This document shows, piece after piece, positions 40,601 to 55,600 of a stretch of DNA of 64,000 nt. Within the stretch, counting starts at the first letter, position 1; the number at the start of each line of letters is the position of its first letter. The stretch comes from Candidatus Aenigmatarchaeota archaeon (GTDB taxonomy: Archaea; Aenigmatarchaeota; Aenigmatarchaeia; JACPZZ01). The DNA lies in assembly GCA_016180965.1 (NCBI GenBank), contig JACPAF010000002.1:146529-210528 (forward strand), given 5' to 3'. The notes beneath the pieces are model-generated. The model saw only the letters and a list, made by a program, of their open reading frames with translations, did no database searches and was not told the DNA's origin. Position numbers and translations under genes: made by a program.

Positions 40601-43600
40601 ATTCTTTCGTATCGGACAACAGGGGAAGCGGAAATGTCCTTGCGTTAAGTTTCGACGAGATTAACGGAACGGTTGCATTTGATTCTTCAGGTTTCGGCAA
40701 CGACGGATCGTGGACAGGGAATAACAATGCTACAAGAAATACTTCTGGAAGATTCGGGAGCGCGCTGACGTTTGACGGGACGAATGATTTCGCCACTGTG
40801 AATCCTTCGTCGTCCCTCAATGTGAGTTTCTTTACCCTTTCCGCGTGGGTCTACGCGAATAATTACACACAATTTGCGAGAATAGCTGAAAAAGGGATAA
40901 GTTCAAACTTCACGTTTATTATGTCGCCTGACGACGGAGGCGACAACATGAGATGCCTTGCAATGGATTCCGCTACTACAACATACATTGCAACAGATCC
41001 CAACACGCTCTCTTTAAACACTTGGAATTATTGGACATGCTCATACAACGGTTCGGGTTTAACTCTGTACAGGGACGGCGTCTATGCTGCGTCGACGGCC
41101 ATGACCGGAAATTTAAACAAAAATGTACGACCTTTGACTATCGGAGGCACTTCCGGCGGGGCGGGAAGGTTCTTCAACGGAACCATAGACGAGATTAAGC
41201 TTTACAACTACTCTATGACGACTGCGGAGATAAACGAATCTGCGCGCGGGATATTCAACGACATACATTACATTTACGGCCAACCTGCGAACACGACAGC
41301 ACTTTTGAGGCAAGGAGATGACGCTGCGTGGTTGGATTTGCAGAGGAACGGGACTTCATTGGCTTATGTTAATGACAGCACGCTTGTCGGCTGGTATCAT
41401 TTCGACGAAGCAAACGCAATTGGAAATACTATTGCCAACGATTCAAGCGGGCGGGATAACCAAGGCACATTAAAGAATGGCGTCAATCACACGACAGGAA
41501 GAATAAGGAATGCGCTGGCGTTTGATGGTGTTAACCAATTTGCAAATGCCACGACCCTGTTCAGTAATAACTTCCCACAATACCTTACAATTACAGCATG
41601 GGTAAAATATTCCAATGTCAGCAATAGCGGGCAAGGCTTGGTAAGCGCAGGCAACGCCAACTTCGTGGGTGTCAGGGCATGGGATTTCGGCATAGACATG
41701 GGTGTGTTCGGCTGCGGAGCAAATCGTTTATTGTGGGTAGGAACGTCAACCGGCGCTACAACGGTCTGCGATTCGAACGGTACAGTTCCTACGAACCAAT
41801 GGGTTTATGTGGCAGTAACTGTGGACAACACCACTACAGCGAGCAATATAAAATTCTATATCAATGGGACTTGGACTGCCACACAAAGCATGACAAACAC
41901 ATTCGGAAACACATCGAGGTTTGTAACAATAGGCGCTTTGGGCAGGCTTCTTGCCACAAATTCGTTCTTCAACGGAACAATAGACGAAGTGAAGATATAC
42001 AATAAAACTTTGACGCAAAATGAAATAACCGCGGAATATTACCGCGGGTTGCAGCAATTGAATGAATTAAGCGCTGCGGGGATTTACGAGTTCAATGCAA
42101 GCTACATTGAAACGCAAAACTATTCAGCGAGGAACTTTACGAAATATCTGGACATCGACAAGGCGATTCCGATATTGGGCTTACAAAATAATAACACAGA
42201 CTTATCCAGCGGAGCTTCGGGAACTGTTTTGAGGTTAAGCTTCGACGAATCGCAAGGCGTTACGGCGTACGATTCTTCAGGAAACGGAAACGACGGAGTC
42301 TTGCTAAGCGGTGCGTTGCATAACACTTCCGGCAAATTTGGTAACGCGATTGCAACTTCGAACGGCGGCGTAAACCTGACATACACCGCATCACAGAACA
42401 TGAGAGGGCAGGCGACGTGGATGGTCTGGATGAAAGTGGACGGCGGGGTAGCAGGCTCATACAGCAGAATAATATCGCTTTCCAACACATCACGCAGAGA
42501 CAGATATGGATTGTTCCTTGACGGCGCTGCGGTAGGCAAAGTTTACGCCGAGATAATAGACAGTAACGGCGCCATCGTTTCAACAACAGGCTACCAGACA
42601 AACAATAATACCTGGTATCACGTGGCTGGAAGGCTGAACGCCACACACGTCTCATTGTTCGTAGACGGGAATTACATAGCAGCAAATTCCTGCGGTGCTG
42701 TTTGCACACCGTACGTATTTGCGACCAGCCAACCGTTCTGGTACATCGGCACTGACGAAGACGCCACTGCCAGCAACTTGTTCCGGGGCCTGATAGATGA
42801 GGTTAGGGTTTACAATTATTCGATGAGCGATGCGGAGATAAACCAATCAGCGCAGGGAATTTGGAATGATAAACGCTATTTGTATTCAAACCCGATAAAT
42901 ACGACCAGTTTCATAAGAGTTGGAGACGCGGGCAACGGATTCTCGCTGGATAGAAACGGGACGCCCATTGCATACACAAACGACTCAGCGCTTGTCGGCT
43001 GGTATCATTTCGATGAGGATAATTTAATTGGGAATACGGTTGCGAATGATTCAAGCGGTTGGAATAGTGCAGGAACCCTGTTCAATGGGATCAACCACAC
43101 GACTGGAAGAATTAGGAACGCGGTTTTAGGCGACGGTACAAATACTTATGTCAGAGTCACGGATGCGGATTCGCTGGACATAACAAGCACACTAACTATT
43201 TCTATGTGGTTTAATGGAAGGAACCTCACTCAAAGCTTCATAAATATGATTTGGAAAGAGGGATCCTATGGATTATACTTTGACAATTCGAACAGAATTA
43301 CACTTGCTATATTCAACGCATCCGGCCAGCAATCACTGTACCCGACTCAGGTATTCAACACAAACACTTGGTATCAATTGGTCGGCACGTACAACTCAAG
43401 CACAGGCCTGATGGAGGTTTATGCAAACGGCGTCCGAGTGGGATCTCAAAACATAGTAAACAGCACTATAGTAGCCACAGCGAATAACTTGTTTATTGGA
43501 AGCAAAAGCGCTACACAATTTTTCTTCAACGGCACAATCGACGAGGTGAAAATATACAACCGTTCGTTAACAGCAGCGGAAATAAACGCATCATATCTCG

Positions 43601-46600
43601 CAGGGATCGGACAGCATTACGAATTATCCGCTGCAGGAATCTACGAATTTAATGCGACATATACCGAATCACAAAACTATTCCGCAAAGAACGCATCCAA
43701 AATATTGCAGATAGAAAAAATAACGCCAATACTCGGCATTGCGCAGAACAATTCGTTTGTAAACGAGGGGCGCGGATCCGGATTGGTTGCGTATTGGACG
43801 TTTGATGAGAACACTTCTTCAAAGGCGTACGACTCTTCAGGCTACGGCAACGACGGATCGTGGACGGGAAATAATAATGTTACAAGAAATACTTCTGGAA
43901 AATTCGGAAACGCGCTAACATTCGATGGAACGAATGATTTTGTCGCCGCCCCCAATTCGGCTTCGTTGAATATGACTGACAAGATAACTTTGATGGCATG
44001 GGTGTACCCGATCAATGAGACCGTAGGAGCAAGCAATACGATGCTGATCCATAAAGGGGCTAACACTTATGGCATGTTTTATGCACGCCTTTCTGGCAAT
44101 TGTGCATTAGGAGATATAGGGATTGGAAAGTTTGGAATCAGTATTTTCAACTGCTCCACTAACAAACTGACCTTAAACAGGTGGACGCACGTAGCTGTTG
44201 TGCTCGACGGGCTGACCAATTCAAAGGTGTACTTTGACGGCGTTGATGTGACAGGGCAAGGTGATGCTACCACACCAGCAACAATAGTTACAAATTCAAC
44301 GCCTTTGATGATCGGGGCACGGTCACTGGATTTCGTTCCACTTTATTTCAACGGCACAATCGACGAAGTCAGAATTTACAATTATTCAATGACCGCCGCC
44401 GAGATAAACGAATCTGCGAAAGGAATTTTCAACGACATTCATTTCACTTACGGACACATCTCAAACACGACAGGATTTGTAAGATTCGGAGACGCCCCCG
44501 CATTGACATTATATAGGAACTCAACAACTGTAGGCGGTGGAACGCAAACCAGCGAGAATACAACATTGCCTGCGGGAATTTGGATGTACAACGCGTCGTA
44601 TCCGGAGACGCAAAACTTTACCGCATATAACTTCTCAAAGATTTTTGTAGTTGAAAAGGCGACGCCGATATTAGGAATACAGACGAACAACTCATTCCAG
44701 ACTGCGTCCGGTGCTGTGTTGTACTTGTCGTTCGACGAGAACGCTTCATCGGTAAAAGCGTATGACCAAAGCGGGTTTGGGAATGACGCCACGCTGTATC
44801 AGAATTTAAGGCGCAACGCTTCCGGAAGATTCGGGAATGCAATCACTACAAACGTGAACGTCGGAAAAGTGAATGTGACAAACTCGTCAAGCCTTACATT
44901 CAATGCGTCCGGTACAGTAATGGCATGGGTGCGGGCGGATAATTCAATAACCGCTGACCAGCCTATCGTAATTAAAGGCTACAACAACCTTGATGCCGGA
45001 CAATTCTCATGGCGGCTGCAAACCTCAGGTGCCGGCTCCTCGGGACAGTTAGCGTTCAGGATATCAAACGGGACAACGTCCCAGCTGTTAACAGGGCCTG
45101 CGATATTCAACACCTTTGCGGGCGGGGACTGGCAGCATGTCGCTGCGACTTGGAATACAACAACTTTAGCAATATACCAAAACGGCACCCTCATCAATTC
45201 TGCTGCACAAACGGTTATGATACAATCCAACCTGACGCACCCAATCTACATAGGTACAATAAATAACGACGATACGATTGTATGGAACGGCACAATCGAC
45301 GAAGTCAGGATTTACAATTATTCAATGACCGCGAACGAAATCAATGCATCAGCTCGCGGCGTGTGGATGGATATTGCTGAAACGTACCCGAACGCGACGA
45401 ATGTTACAGCGTTTGTGAGGCTGGGCGACGCGGTTAACGGCATAGAATTATCACGCAACGGCACGCCTGTTGCTTACACAAATGACACGGGCCTTGTAGC
45501 ATGGTATCACTTTGATAATGATACGGACGATTTTTCCGGTTGGAATAATCCGGGAACGATGGGAGGGAATAATGCTACTTACACAATAGGAAAAATAAGA
45601 AACGGGCTGCTGTTTGACGGCGTTGACGATTCTGTTACTATAGGCAACCCATCATCCTTGAATTTCAACCAGCAGGATTTCACCCTTTCGGCATGGATTA
45701 AGGTTGTAAACCATTCTGTTGGCAGAGCTATTATCGGAAAAAGCGACGAAGCCGCATCGACTAGGCAATACTCAATGAGCTACAGCGCTATCGGCACGCT
45801 GTCAACGGAAATAAGGGACGGTGCGCTCACTCCTGTTTGTGTAGATCCTGTCGGAGTAAGAGGCATTACTGATGGAAGCTGGCATCATGTTGCAGTAACT
45901 GCTGACGACACAGGAACCGGAACTACCTGCAGGCTGTACGTTGATGGGATCCAAGATTCTTCAGTTTCTTCAAGCAACAGGGTGGGTTCAAGTTCTGCGC
46001 CATTGTCTATTGGAAGAATAGTAGACGGTGTTTTCTTTAACGGCACGATGGATGAGGTAAAAATATACAACCGCTTGCTGACTGCTGCGGAAATTAATGT
46101 ATCGTATCTTGCAGGAATCGGCCAACACTTTGAATTAAGCGCCGCAGGCATCTACCAATACAACGTCACTTATCAGGAGTCGCAGAATTATTCGGCGTAT
46201 AATGTCAGCAAGATATTGAGCATTGTGAGAGGCTCTTCTAATATAACTGTCACATTCAACGCATCGTCCGGTTTCGCATTCGGAGACCCGCTTGCTGTGT
46301 GGGCTAACATAACATCGGGATTAGGCGACCAGCTGGCTTCGATTGTTTTATTCAGGAACAGCACAGAAGTTTCGCGCGCAATAGGAAACGTCTCGTCAAA
46401 CATAACACTGGCAGCGGGAATTTACAACTTCTCGGCGTATTATTCGGAATCGCAGAACTGGACAAACGGTTCTGCGGTAAATTCATATTTCACGATACAA
46501 AAATCCACGCCGATACTCGGGATAGCGACGAATAATTCATTCCCTGTCGCTTCCGGAACGGTTTTGTATTTGTCGTTTGATGAGAATACTACGTTGAGCG

Positions 46601-49600
46601 CGCGCGACCAGTCAGGCTACGGCAACGACGGGACGTGGACTGGACCAAATAATGTCACACATAATATGACCGGCAAGTTTGGGAATGCTTTGACGTTTGA
46701 CGGGATAAATGATTTCGTAACTGTCAACAGGATATATTTGAACACTTCTTTCACCGTAATGGCATGGATGGCTGCAGGCAGATTCCCTGCGCCTCAAGGA
46801 ACTGTTGGAACGATTATCGAACAAGTAGGAGCAGCCGGCACCAACGAAGGTTACCAGTGTTCGGTAAGTGCTGAAGCAGGGGTTCTTGGAAAACTAAGAT
46901 TATACTTATCAGACAACACAAGTTCTGTACTGCTTTACTCGACATCTGCTATTAATGACACAACATGGCACCACGTTGCCTGTGTGAAGAACAACGCTAC
47001 TACCATCTCAGTTTATATCGACGGCGTTTTCAGCAATTCGACATCGATAACTTCGATTACCGGCATTACATCTCCTTCAACAGGCGGAACAAGAATCGGA
47101 GCATTAAGAAACGGCAATGGTCAGTTTTTCAACGGCACGATAGATGAAGTCCGCATTTACAACTACTCAATGACCGCACAGGAAGTTAACGACAGCGCGA
47201 AAGGAATCTGGGTCGATTTGCAAGAAACCTATCCCAACGCGACGAACGTGACGGGATTCGTGAGGCTGGGAGATGCGGTTAACGGGATTTCGTTGGAACG
47301 CAATGGAACTCCAATTGCTTATACTAATGATTCACAATTGGTTGGCTGGTACCATTTTGACAATAATACGAATGATTATTCGGGGCGGAATAATGCAGGG
47401 ACGATGGGCGGGGTTAATGCGACGTACGCGCAAGGCAGGTTTAGAAACGCGTTGCAATTTGACGGGGCGGACGACTTCGTAAATACTGGAATAACAACCA
47501 CCCTGCGTAACTTCACGGTATCCGCATGGATAAAAGTCAAAGCGTCGCCGGGAGCCGACCAGCAGGCGATAGTCAGCAAGCGCAGTTATTATGCGACCAC
47601 TGAAACAGATTTCCCGTTCGAATTGTTTGCGGGCAAACAAGCCAACAGCATTTCGGTTGTACTGGACAGTGGAAACGATTTCAGTCCCGATCTGCAAGGC
47701 ACGGTGTCCGGCTTAACGCCAGAAAAATGGTACTTCGTTGCAGTTACTTACAACAGGAGCGTCCTGTCCGTGTACATCAATGACACGCTTGCAAACTATA
47801 GCATAGGCTCTGTGACATTGTCATCCAATTCCAGGCCTTATGTCATAGGCAGGACATCGTTCGAAGGCGTCGGGCAGGAAAGGATTACAGGTTGCAACTG
47901 CACAATCGACGAGGTGAAAATATACAACCGGACATTAAGCGCTATTGAAATCTCAAATGAATATTACCGCGGCATCGGTCAATTCTCTGAGATATCCGCT
48001 TCGGGAATTTACCAGTACAATGTAACTTACCAAGAATCGCAAAATTATTCTTCGTGGAACGTTTCAAAGATATTGAGCATACCATTAGGAAATCCAAGCT
48101 TGGCGCTTTACTTGAACGGGACGCAGGCTGATGTAACGTCGTACATTTACGGCAATCCTACGAATGCGACGGCATTCCGCACATCGATATTGTACAACAA
48201 CGAAGGCACGCTGCAGCTTTGGCGCAACGGAACTTCTATTGGAAACGGAGGACCGGGCAACGTTTCTGAAAATGTGATTCTGCCGGCAGGCCCGAACAAT
48301 TACTCCGCGATTTTGTTAAACATTGCGAACTACACGTATTCGAATGTTTCTTACACGATGTTCATACAGAAAGCGACGCCTATACTCGGGATTGCAACGA
48401 ACAACTCGTTCCCTGTCGGGTCTGGAACAATATTGTATCTTTCATTTGACGAGAACACGACATTAAGCGCGCGCGACCAGAGCGGTTACGGCAACGACGC
48501 GACGTGGACAAGCGGGGCGAATAACGCAACCCACACGGTTGGAAAATACGGAAATGCAATGAGTTTTGACGGCACGAATGATTTCATAACGCTGCCGAAT
48601 TTAGGAAACATCACTTCTTCTGCTGCGGAAATGTGGATTAATCCAAACTCGATTGGTTCCAACAGGGGATTATTCGTATACAGATCAGAAGGCAATTCTG
48701 TTTTCTACCAACTTGAACAAACGGACTCAGCAATAAGATTAATTACCAGGGATGAAAATGGTGGCTTATATAGTACAATTACGCCAGATGTATTGACTCC
48801 GGGCCAATGGACACATATAGCCGCCGGAATTAATAGGACTTCCATATTTATTTACATAGACGGGATTTTAAGAAATTCCACATCGGCAACATTAGGGCCT
48901 TATACCGTTGCTAACCAAGTTCCAACAATAGGTGCGGGGATTATTGCAGGTATTGGCCACTTCCCAGGACTTATAGACGAATTTAAATTTTATAACTACT
49001 CACGCTCTGCAGATGAGATAAACGCGTCTGCCAAAGGCATCTGGAACGATATAGCGATAATATATCCGAACGCAACAAACGTGACCGGATTCATGAGGTT
49101 GGGCGACGACGCTGCGTGGACAGATGTATACAGGAACGGAACCCTTCTTTCATACAATAACGATTCATCATTATTGGGCTGGTGGCATTTTGACGAGGTC
49201 AGCAATGTTGGAAACATTCTTGCAAACGATTCTTCTGGACGGAACAATTTCGGAACGCTCGTGAACGGCGTCAACCACACCACAGGCAAAATAAGGAATG
49301 GGTTGAGACTTGACGGGATAAACCAGCAAATCAAGGCTCCGGCGAGTTCAGCAAGTTTAGACGGGCGCACTATATTTAATCTCACAGTCTCGGCGTGGAT
49401 TTATCCGGTCAACAATACGAATGGCTATATACTCTGCAACAGCTATGGAGCAAATGGGGCGTGCGAATACCAGCTCATCCTCGATAGAACCAACAATGGC
49501 CAGCTCACTTTCGGCGGCGTTTCTTCGCAAGGAAACAGTTACACAGGATATACCTTTGGGCGGGCGCAACTCAACCAATGGACATTCGTAGCTGTAACGG

Positions 49601-52600
49601 TCCAAAGGCAAACAAATTCAACAGGCAACGGGTTTTTCTCGAATGCAACAGGTTACATAAACGGCACCAGAATATCCAGTTCCAATTTGGATAACGTAGC
49701 CGGCGATTATGGATTCTATAATGGCGGAACTTTATTTATCGGCTCTAACAGGTTAAGTCCGCCCGACAATGCCACATTCAACGGCACGATAGACGAGGTG
49801 AAAATATACAACAGGACGCTGGCTGCGAATGAGATACTTGAGGAATATTACCGCGGGTTGAGACAATTTAACCAACTAAGCGCTGCCGGAATTTACGAGT
49901 TCAATGTGACTTACACCGAAACGCAGAATTACACGGCCTGGAACGTTTCGAAGATATTGAACGTGCCGCAAGGGAATATCACGTTCCACCTTTACACCAA
50001 CAACACCGAAGCTGCGATAAACTATTCTTACGGCGCGCCTACAAACATTTCATTGTACAAGACGCACACTTTCGAAAACCCGTCCGGAACGTTTGAAGGC
50101 GGTTTCACATTATTCAAAAACGGGACTTCATTTACAAACGCACAATCAGGTCCGGACAATATAACGGACGACGAAATACTGGCGGCCGGAATTTACAACT
50201 ACACGGGATACTTCTCTTCGCAGAATTACACGTCGATAACCGTGCAAAGGATTTTGCGAATTGAAAAATCTACGCCGATACTCGGAATACAGATGAACAA
50301 CACGAATAAAACATGGACACAATCCGGCGAAGTTTTGCATTTGTCGTTTGATGAGAATGAATCGTCGGCGAAAGTTTATGACCAGTCAGGTTACGGCAAT
50401 GACGGGACGTGGACGGCACCGAACAATGTAACGAGGAATATGACTGGAAAATACGGAAACGCACTGCAGTTTGATGGGACGAACGATTTCGTTAGTATTA
50501 CAGGTAATTCCCCATCCTTGAACTTTTCCACCGGAGACTTTACAATAATGGCATGGATAAATCCGAGTGGCATTTTCGATAAAAATTCCGGGGATGATTT
50601 TTACCCGATTATTAGTAAAAGTGCGACGCCATATTACATGCTCGCGGTTAGGAATCACAATCCTCTGGGCAGGGGTGTGGTAACCTTAAGATTATACAAC
50701 GGGACTACAACATTGCAAGTTGCCAGTGCAAATAACACCATACTTCCGGACACATGGTACCATGTAGCGGGCGTAAAGAACGGGACCGCTGTCAGCATTT
50801 ATATCGATGGCATATTAAACGCGACAACGAACAACAACAATCCGGCCTATTCTGTAGGAAACACAGGAACAGTTAAAATAGGAAATAAGGAAAGCTGGAA
50901 TTATTTCAACGGCACGATAGATGAAGTGCGCATCTACAATTACTCAATGAGCGCTGAAGAAATCAATGCGTCAGCGAAAGGCTACTGGAATGACATCCCA
51001 TTAATTTACCCGAGGCCGGTTAATACGACGGCGTTTGTAAGGTTAGGAGATGCGGTTAATGGGATTTCTCTGGAACGCAACGGGACGCCTGTTGCGTATA
51101 CAAACGACTCGTCGCTTGTGGGATGGTACCACTTGGACGGGGATGGCACTGATTATTCGGGATGGGGAAACACATTAACCGCTGCAGGCCAAACTTCGTT
51201 CCAATCCGGAAAATTCCGACAAAGTTTGAACCAGACTGGCGCAAATTCATATTCAACAATCAGCACGGCAAGCGGATCGGCAAGGTTTAACACGTCGTTC
51301 ACCATTGAAATGTGGGTTAATCCTGCTCCCACATCATCATGCAGCGACGGCGAGTGCGATTTAATTTCGGTAGGAAGCGGGCCGGTTGTACAGTCTGCGA
51401 TAAATCCCGGCAATGATTTGGTAAGATTTAATTACCAGCAAACGCCCACCAACTACTTTGATTTCAACAGCAATAGCTCAATACCAACAGGAAAATGGTC
51501 TCAGATAGTTTTAAGTTACAACGGAAGCCTTGCGAAGATTTACATAAACGGCACATTAAGCAACCAAACCACTTCATCCTTAGGATTTACGAGAGGCGTT
51601 GCCGCAGGCGACAGTTTCTATGTGGGCGCGCTTTCCAACACAGCAAGATTCTACGCAGGAAAGCTGGACGAATTAAAAATTTATAACAGAACATTGTCGG
51701 ATGCAGAAGTACTGGGCAAATATTACCGCGGTATTGGAGAACATGACGAATTATCCGCTTCTGGTATTTACCAGTACAATGTAACTTACCAGGAATCACA
51801 AAACTACACGGCGTACAATGTTTCGAAGATCTTATCGATTCCGAAAGCTTCGACAACGCCTTCGATATTCTTCAACGGGACAAATGGAAATAACGATTAC
51901 AACCGCAGCGACTGGATCAATGCGACTGGGTTTTTAGCGACTCCGCTAGGGTTCTTCAGCGGCGAGACGAAGATATTGAACTTGACATTCAATTACACCG
52001 GGCCTTACTCTGCAAATTACACATCGGTGGGAATTTTAACAACGTCGAACAACACGATATATAATATCACTATAAACGATTTGCCGAACCCGTACAACTT
52101 CACGCTTTGGTTTGCGGGAGACCAGAATTATTCCGAATCTTCAATTTCGAGAATAGTTGGCATTTATGGCAATTTGTGGATCGGGCTGGTTTTGCCGAGC
52201 ACGACTTACTATTCAATGGGACAAAATGTTTCGTTAAACGCGACTGTACGCGACTTTTTGCGAGGCGATGAGATAGCGAGCGCCAATGTTTCCATGAATC
52301 TCACGAGCTTGTATGCCAACGGCTTTAGAAATGTTCCATATTATTCACGCAATGTGAGCATGCCCAATTTCAATGTCGGCAATTATTCAGGCCAGTACAA
52401 TGTCACGGACATTCATGCCGGCAATTATAGCCTTAATTACACGGCAACGCGCGCGTTCTATCGCAACGCCAACAATTTCACAACCGTGTATATCAACGCC
52501 AGCATCTACACAAACATGACTTCATTATTCGTAAATGTAACACAGAACGTCACACAGAACCAGGGTGTTTTGATTAATGGAACTTTGGTAAGATTAGGCA

Positions 52601-55600
52601 ACCAGGAAATCAATGGAACGCTTGACGTCACGATACGACGAATAAACCCGGACAATGTCGGTTTGATAGTTTCTAATGCGAGCGCGCTTGACACGTATGA
52701 ATATTTGTACAACTCTACGCTAACCGTGGCGGGCTACAACGTAACTCTGATTGATGACGATACTGTGAATGCGGGCACATGGGCGCCTTCGCAATACAAT
52801 GTAATAGTCTGGGGCGAGGCGTCTTACGACAACTTCTTCATGAAATACATATCGCAGAATGTGTGGGGACAGATTATTTCAGGCAAGCCGGTTGTGATGA
52901 CGTATTACGGGATGATCAAAGGCGCTGTTGATATGAATTTATCGTCAACATGGGGCGGGCGCTTCCCGCGCGACGCAAATATTAAAGTTTCGCACGCAAT
53001 CACAGGCTCGTACAATGCAACGAATGTTTCGGAGATACAGGACGTCACGTACAACTCGCTTTATTTATTCGATTTCAAAGGCACGGAGTTAGCAGATGAC
53101 GGAACATCCGGACGCACGATAATCGGCGTCAACGACACAAACGCCGGGCGTGTTGTAGCGTTTGGCCCGTATCGTGCGACGTACTGGACAACTGAAGCGA
53201 AAGATTTGTTCCTGCGGTCAGTTTACTGGGCTATATACGGAGCTGCGCAGACAACATACCCGCAGACGCAAAACATTACGGTTCCGTATACATTCGAAGA
53301 CCATTTCAACGAATCCGACGGCTCGGCTGAAGGATGGAACGCAACTATAGGATCGTGGATTGTGCAAAACGGCGTTTACATACAAACTGCGAACTCTTCG
53401 TCAGACACAGGAGAGATCACGAAGATTAAAAATAATTCGTACTGGACCGATTACACAACTTCATTAAGATTTAATATGCTCGGCGGGGTTGCAAATAACA
53501 CGCAAATTTATGTTCGTTATGAAAGTTCGACGCAGTACTATTTGATCAACATTTCCTCGAACGGCGAGTTTGCGGTATACAAGAACAGCGGATCTGGCGC
53601 AACCAACATAACAGACGCGTCTCCCAGAATAATGAACATAGCGCAGGACACATGGTACACCATGAACATTACAACGCGCGAGAACAGGATAGAAGTTGAA
53701 ATCGGCGGGCTGGGAAGGATCAATACAACCGACCTGTCAACGCCGATAACCGGCGGGATTGTTGCGCTTGGAACGGAAAAATCAAGCGCACGGTTTGACG
53801 ATGTCGCAATTTATCATCACGACGGCGGTTACAAATTCGGAGCATACTACTTCAAACGCGAATGGGGCGTTGGCACGCAATCGCCCGGAACTTACCGAGC
53901 GACGACAACATTCACTTATTACAATGACACAGGCAACCGCACCGTATTAACGAACAGCGTCGATTTCAACGTCACTTCAAACCTGACCGCGCAGATAAAC
54001 ATCACACTAAATGCGACAGTTTTATCGTACAGGAATGTGCTTGCGATAACAGGCAATGTTACTGCCGGCGGCAATCTTGGCGTGACTGGTAACCTCACAT
54101 TATCGGTCTGGAACGCAACGTACGAGATAACCAATTTGAAGAATCTGACAATATCAGCGACGCCTTCATCGCCTTACCAGATAAGCGAGGTGTGGGATTC
54201 CATGTACAATTTAACAGGCAACTGGTCAATACGCGCGAATTTCACATGGGGCGCCGGTTCAACATACGAGCGCGCCAACTTTACGGTTTCGTACAACGCT
54301 TCGGCGGATGTCAACGTAACTCTTGATGCGCCGAAATACAACGCGTCGACGAATGTGACTGTGAACGTGACTGTGAGAAACCCTGTGCAATTCACAATAA
54401 CAACCCTGATAATTTCGTGCAACGTGAACGACTATAACAACTTATTGGTCGGGTCTGCGTTTACGAACCCGGACATAGGCAACAGGACAATAGGCGTGAT
54501 TAATCCAGGCGTTACAATAGCAAACGCGACGGCGTGGAATGTCAGCGCGAACAATGCCGGAACATATTCTGTACGCTGCAATGTGAGCGATGCAAGCGGA
54601 TTGATAGGCTATGATGTGAAGACATTCGATATCACCAGAATAAACGCGACACTCGGACTCGGCGCGAACAGGACCGGAACGAATTACACGGTTAACGATG
54701 TTGTGGGAATTTCGGGCAACATATCTTCTGTGGGCGGAATAAACGTAACCGGAAGATTGACCGTAGAAGTTTACAACTCGTCGCAGAGGATAGAACAAGT
54801 TTATTCAAACAGCGTAATCACAAGCGCGAATAACTTCTTTAACATAACGAACTTGAATTTGACATTCAAGACATACAAAAACTTCACAGGCACTTACACG
54901 TTGAATGCGACTTTCAATTACACAAACGAAAGCCAATCACAGATTGTGCGCAGTGCGACTACGCAGTTTAACATAAGCTCTAACACGAACGCGACGATAA
55001 CAGTCTCGTCAGACAAAGCGACGTACGGAACAACGGATACGGCCACGATTACAACGACTGTCACATCAACTGCGAACCAGGCAATTACTAACGGAAACCT
55101 GACCGTTTACATATTCAACTCCACTACGTTCAACACAACGTACAGGTATTACTGGAACTCATCTTTGTACAGCGTGCCGGCGGGCGGGTCAATCACACGA
55201 ATTGACACGGTTAATTTAGCATCGTTCAACGCTGGAACGCATTATGTTGTTGCCAATTTCACATTCGGCGGGCAAAATGTCAATGCGACGAGCACGTTCG
55301 CAATATCCGTCATTGTTCCGAGCACGAATTTAACCGTGCGTTTCTTCGTCGGCGACAACGCGAACTACATGATTTACAACACGCAGTCTGGCGAGATACC
55401 TGCGAACAAGACAAACTCGAGTTCGGAATGGAGCACGCGCTGGATTGTGTCATTCTTCAACGACTCTGTGATTGGATTATATGGAACCGGAGGCGGAGTT
55501 GGCGTGAGCGCATCGAACACGACAGTTGAACACAGGATAGATGTCAACGGTTTGATATCGCAGAGCAAGATTTATGCAATCGTGACTAAAGGCACGAGGC

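Noticed and set aside
29060-51735. Regularly spaced repeats as CRISPR or transposon array
   Set aside because: Repeats are degenerate, coding and in frame; they are LamG protein modules.
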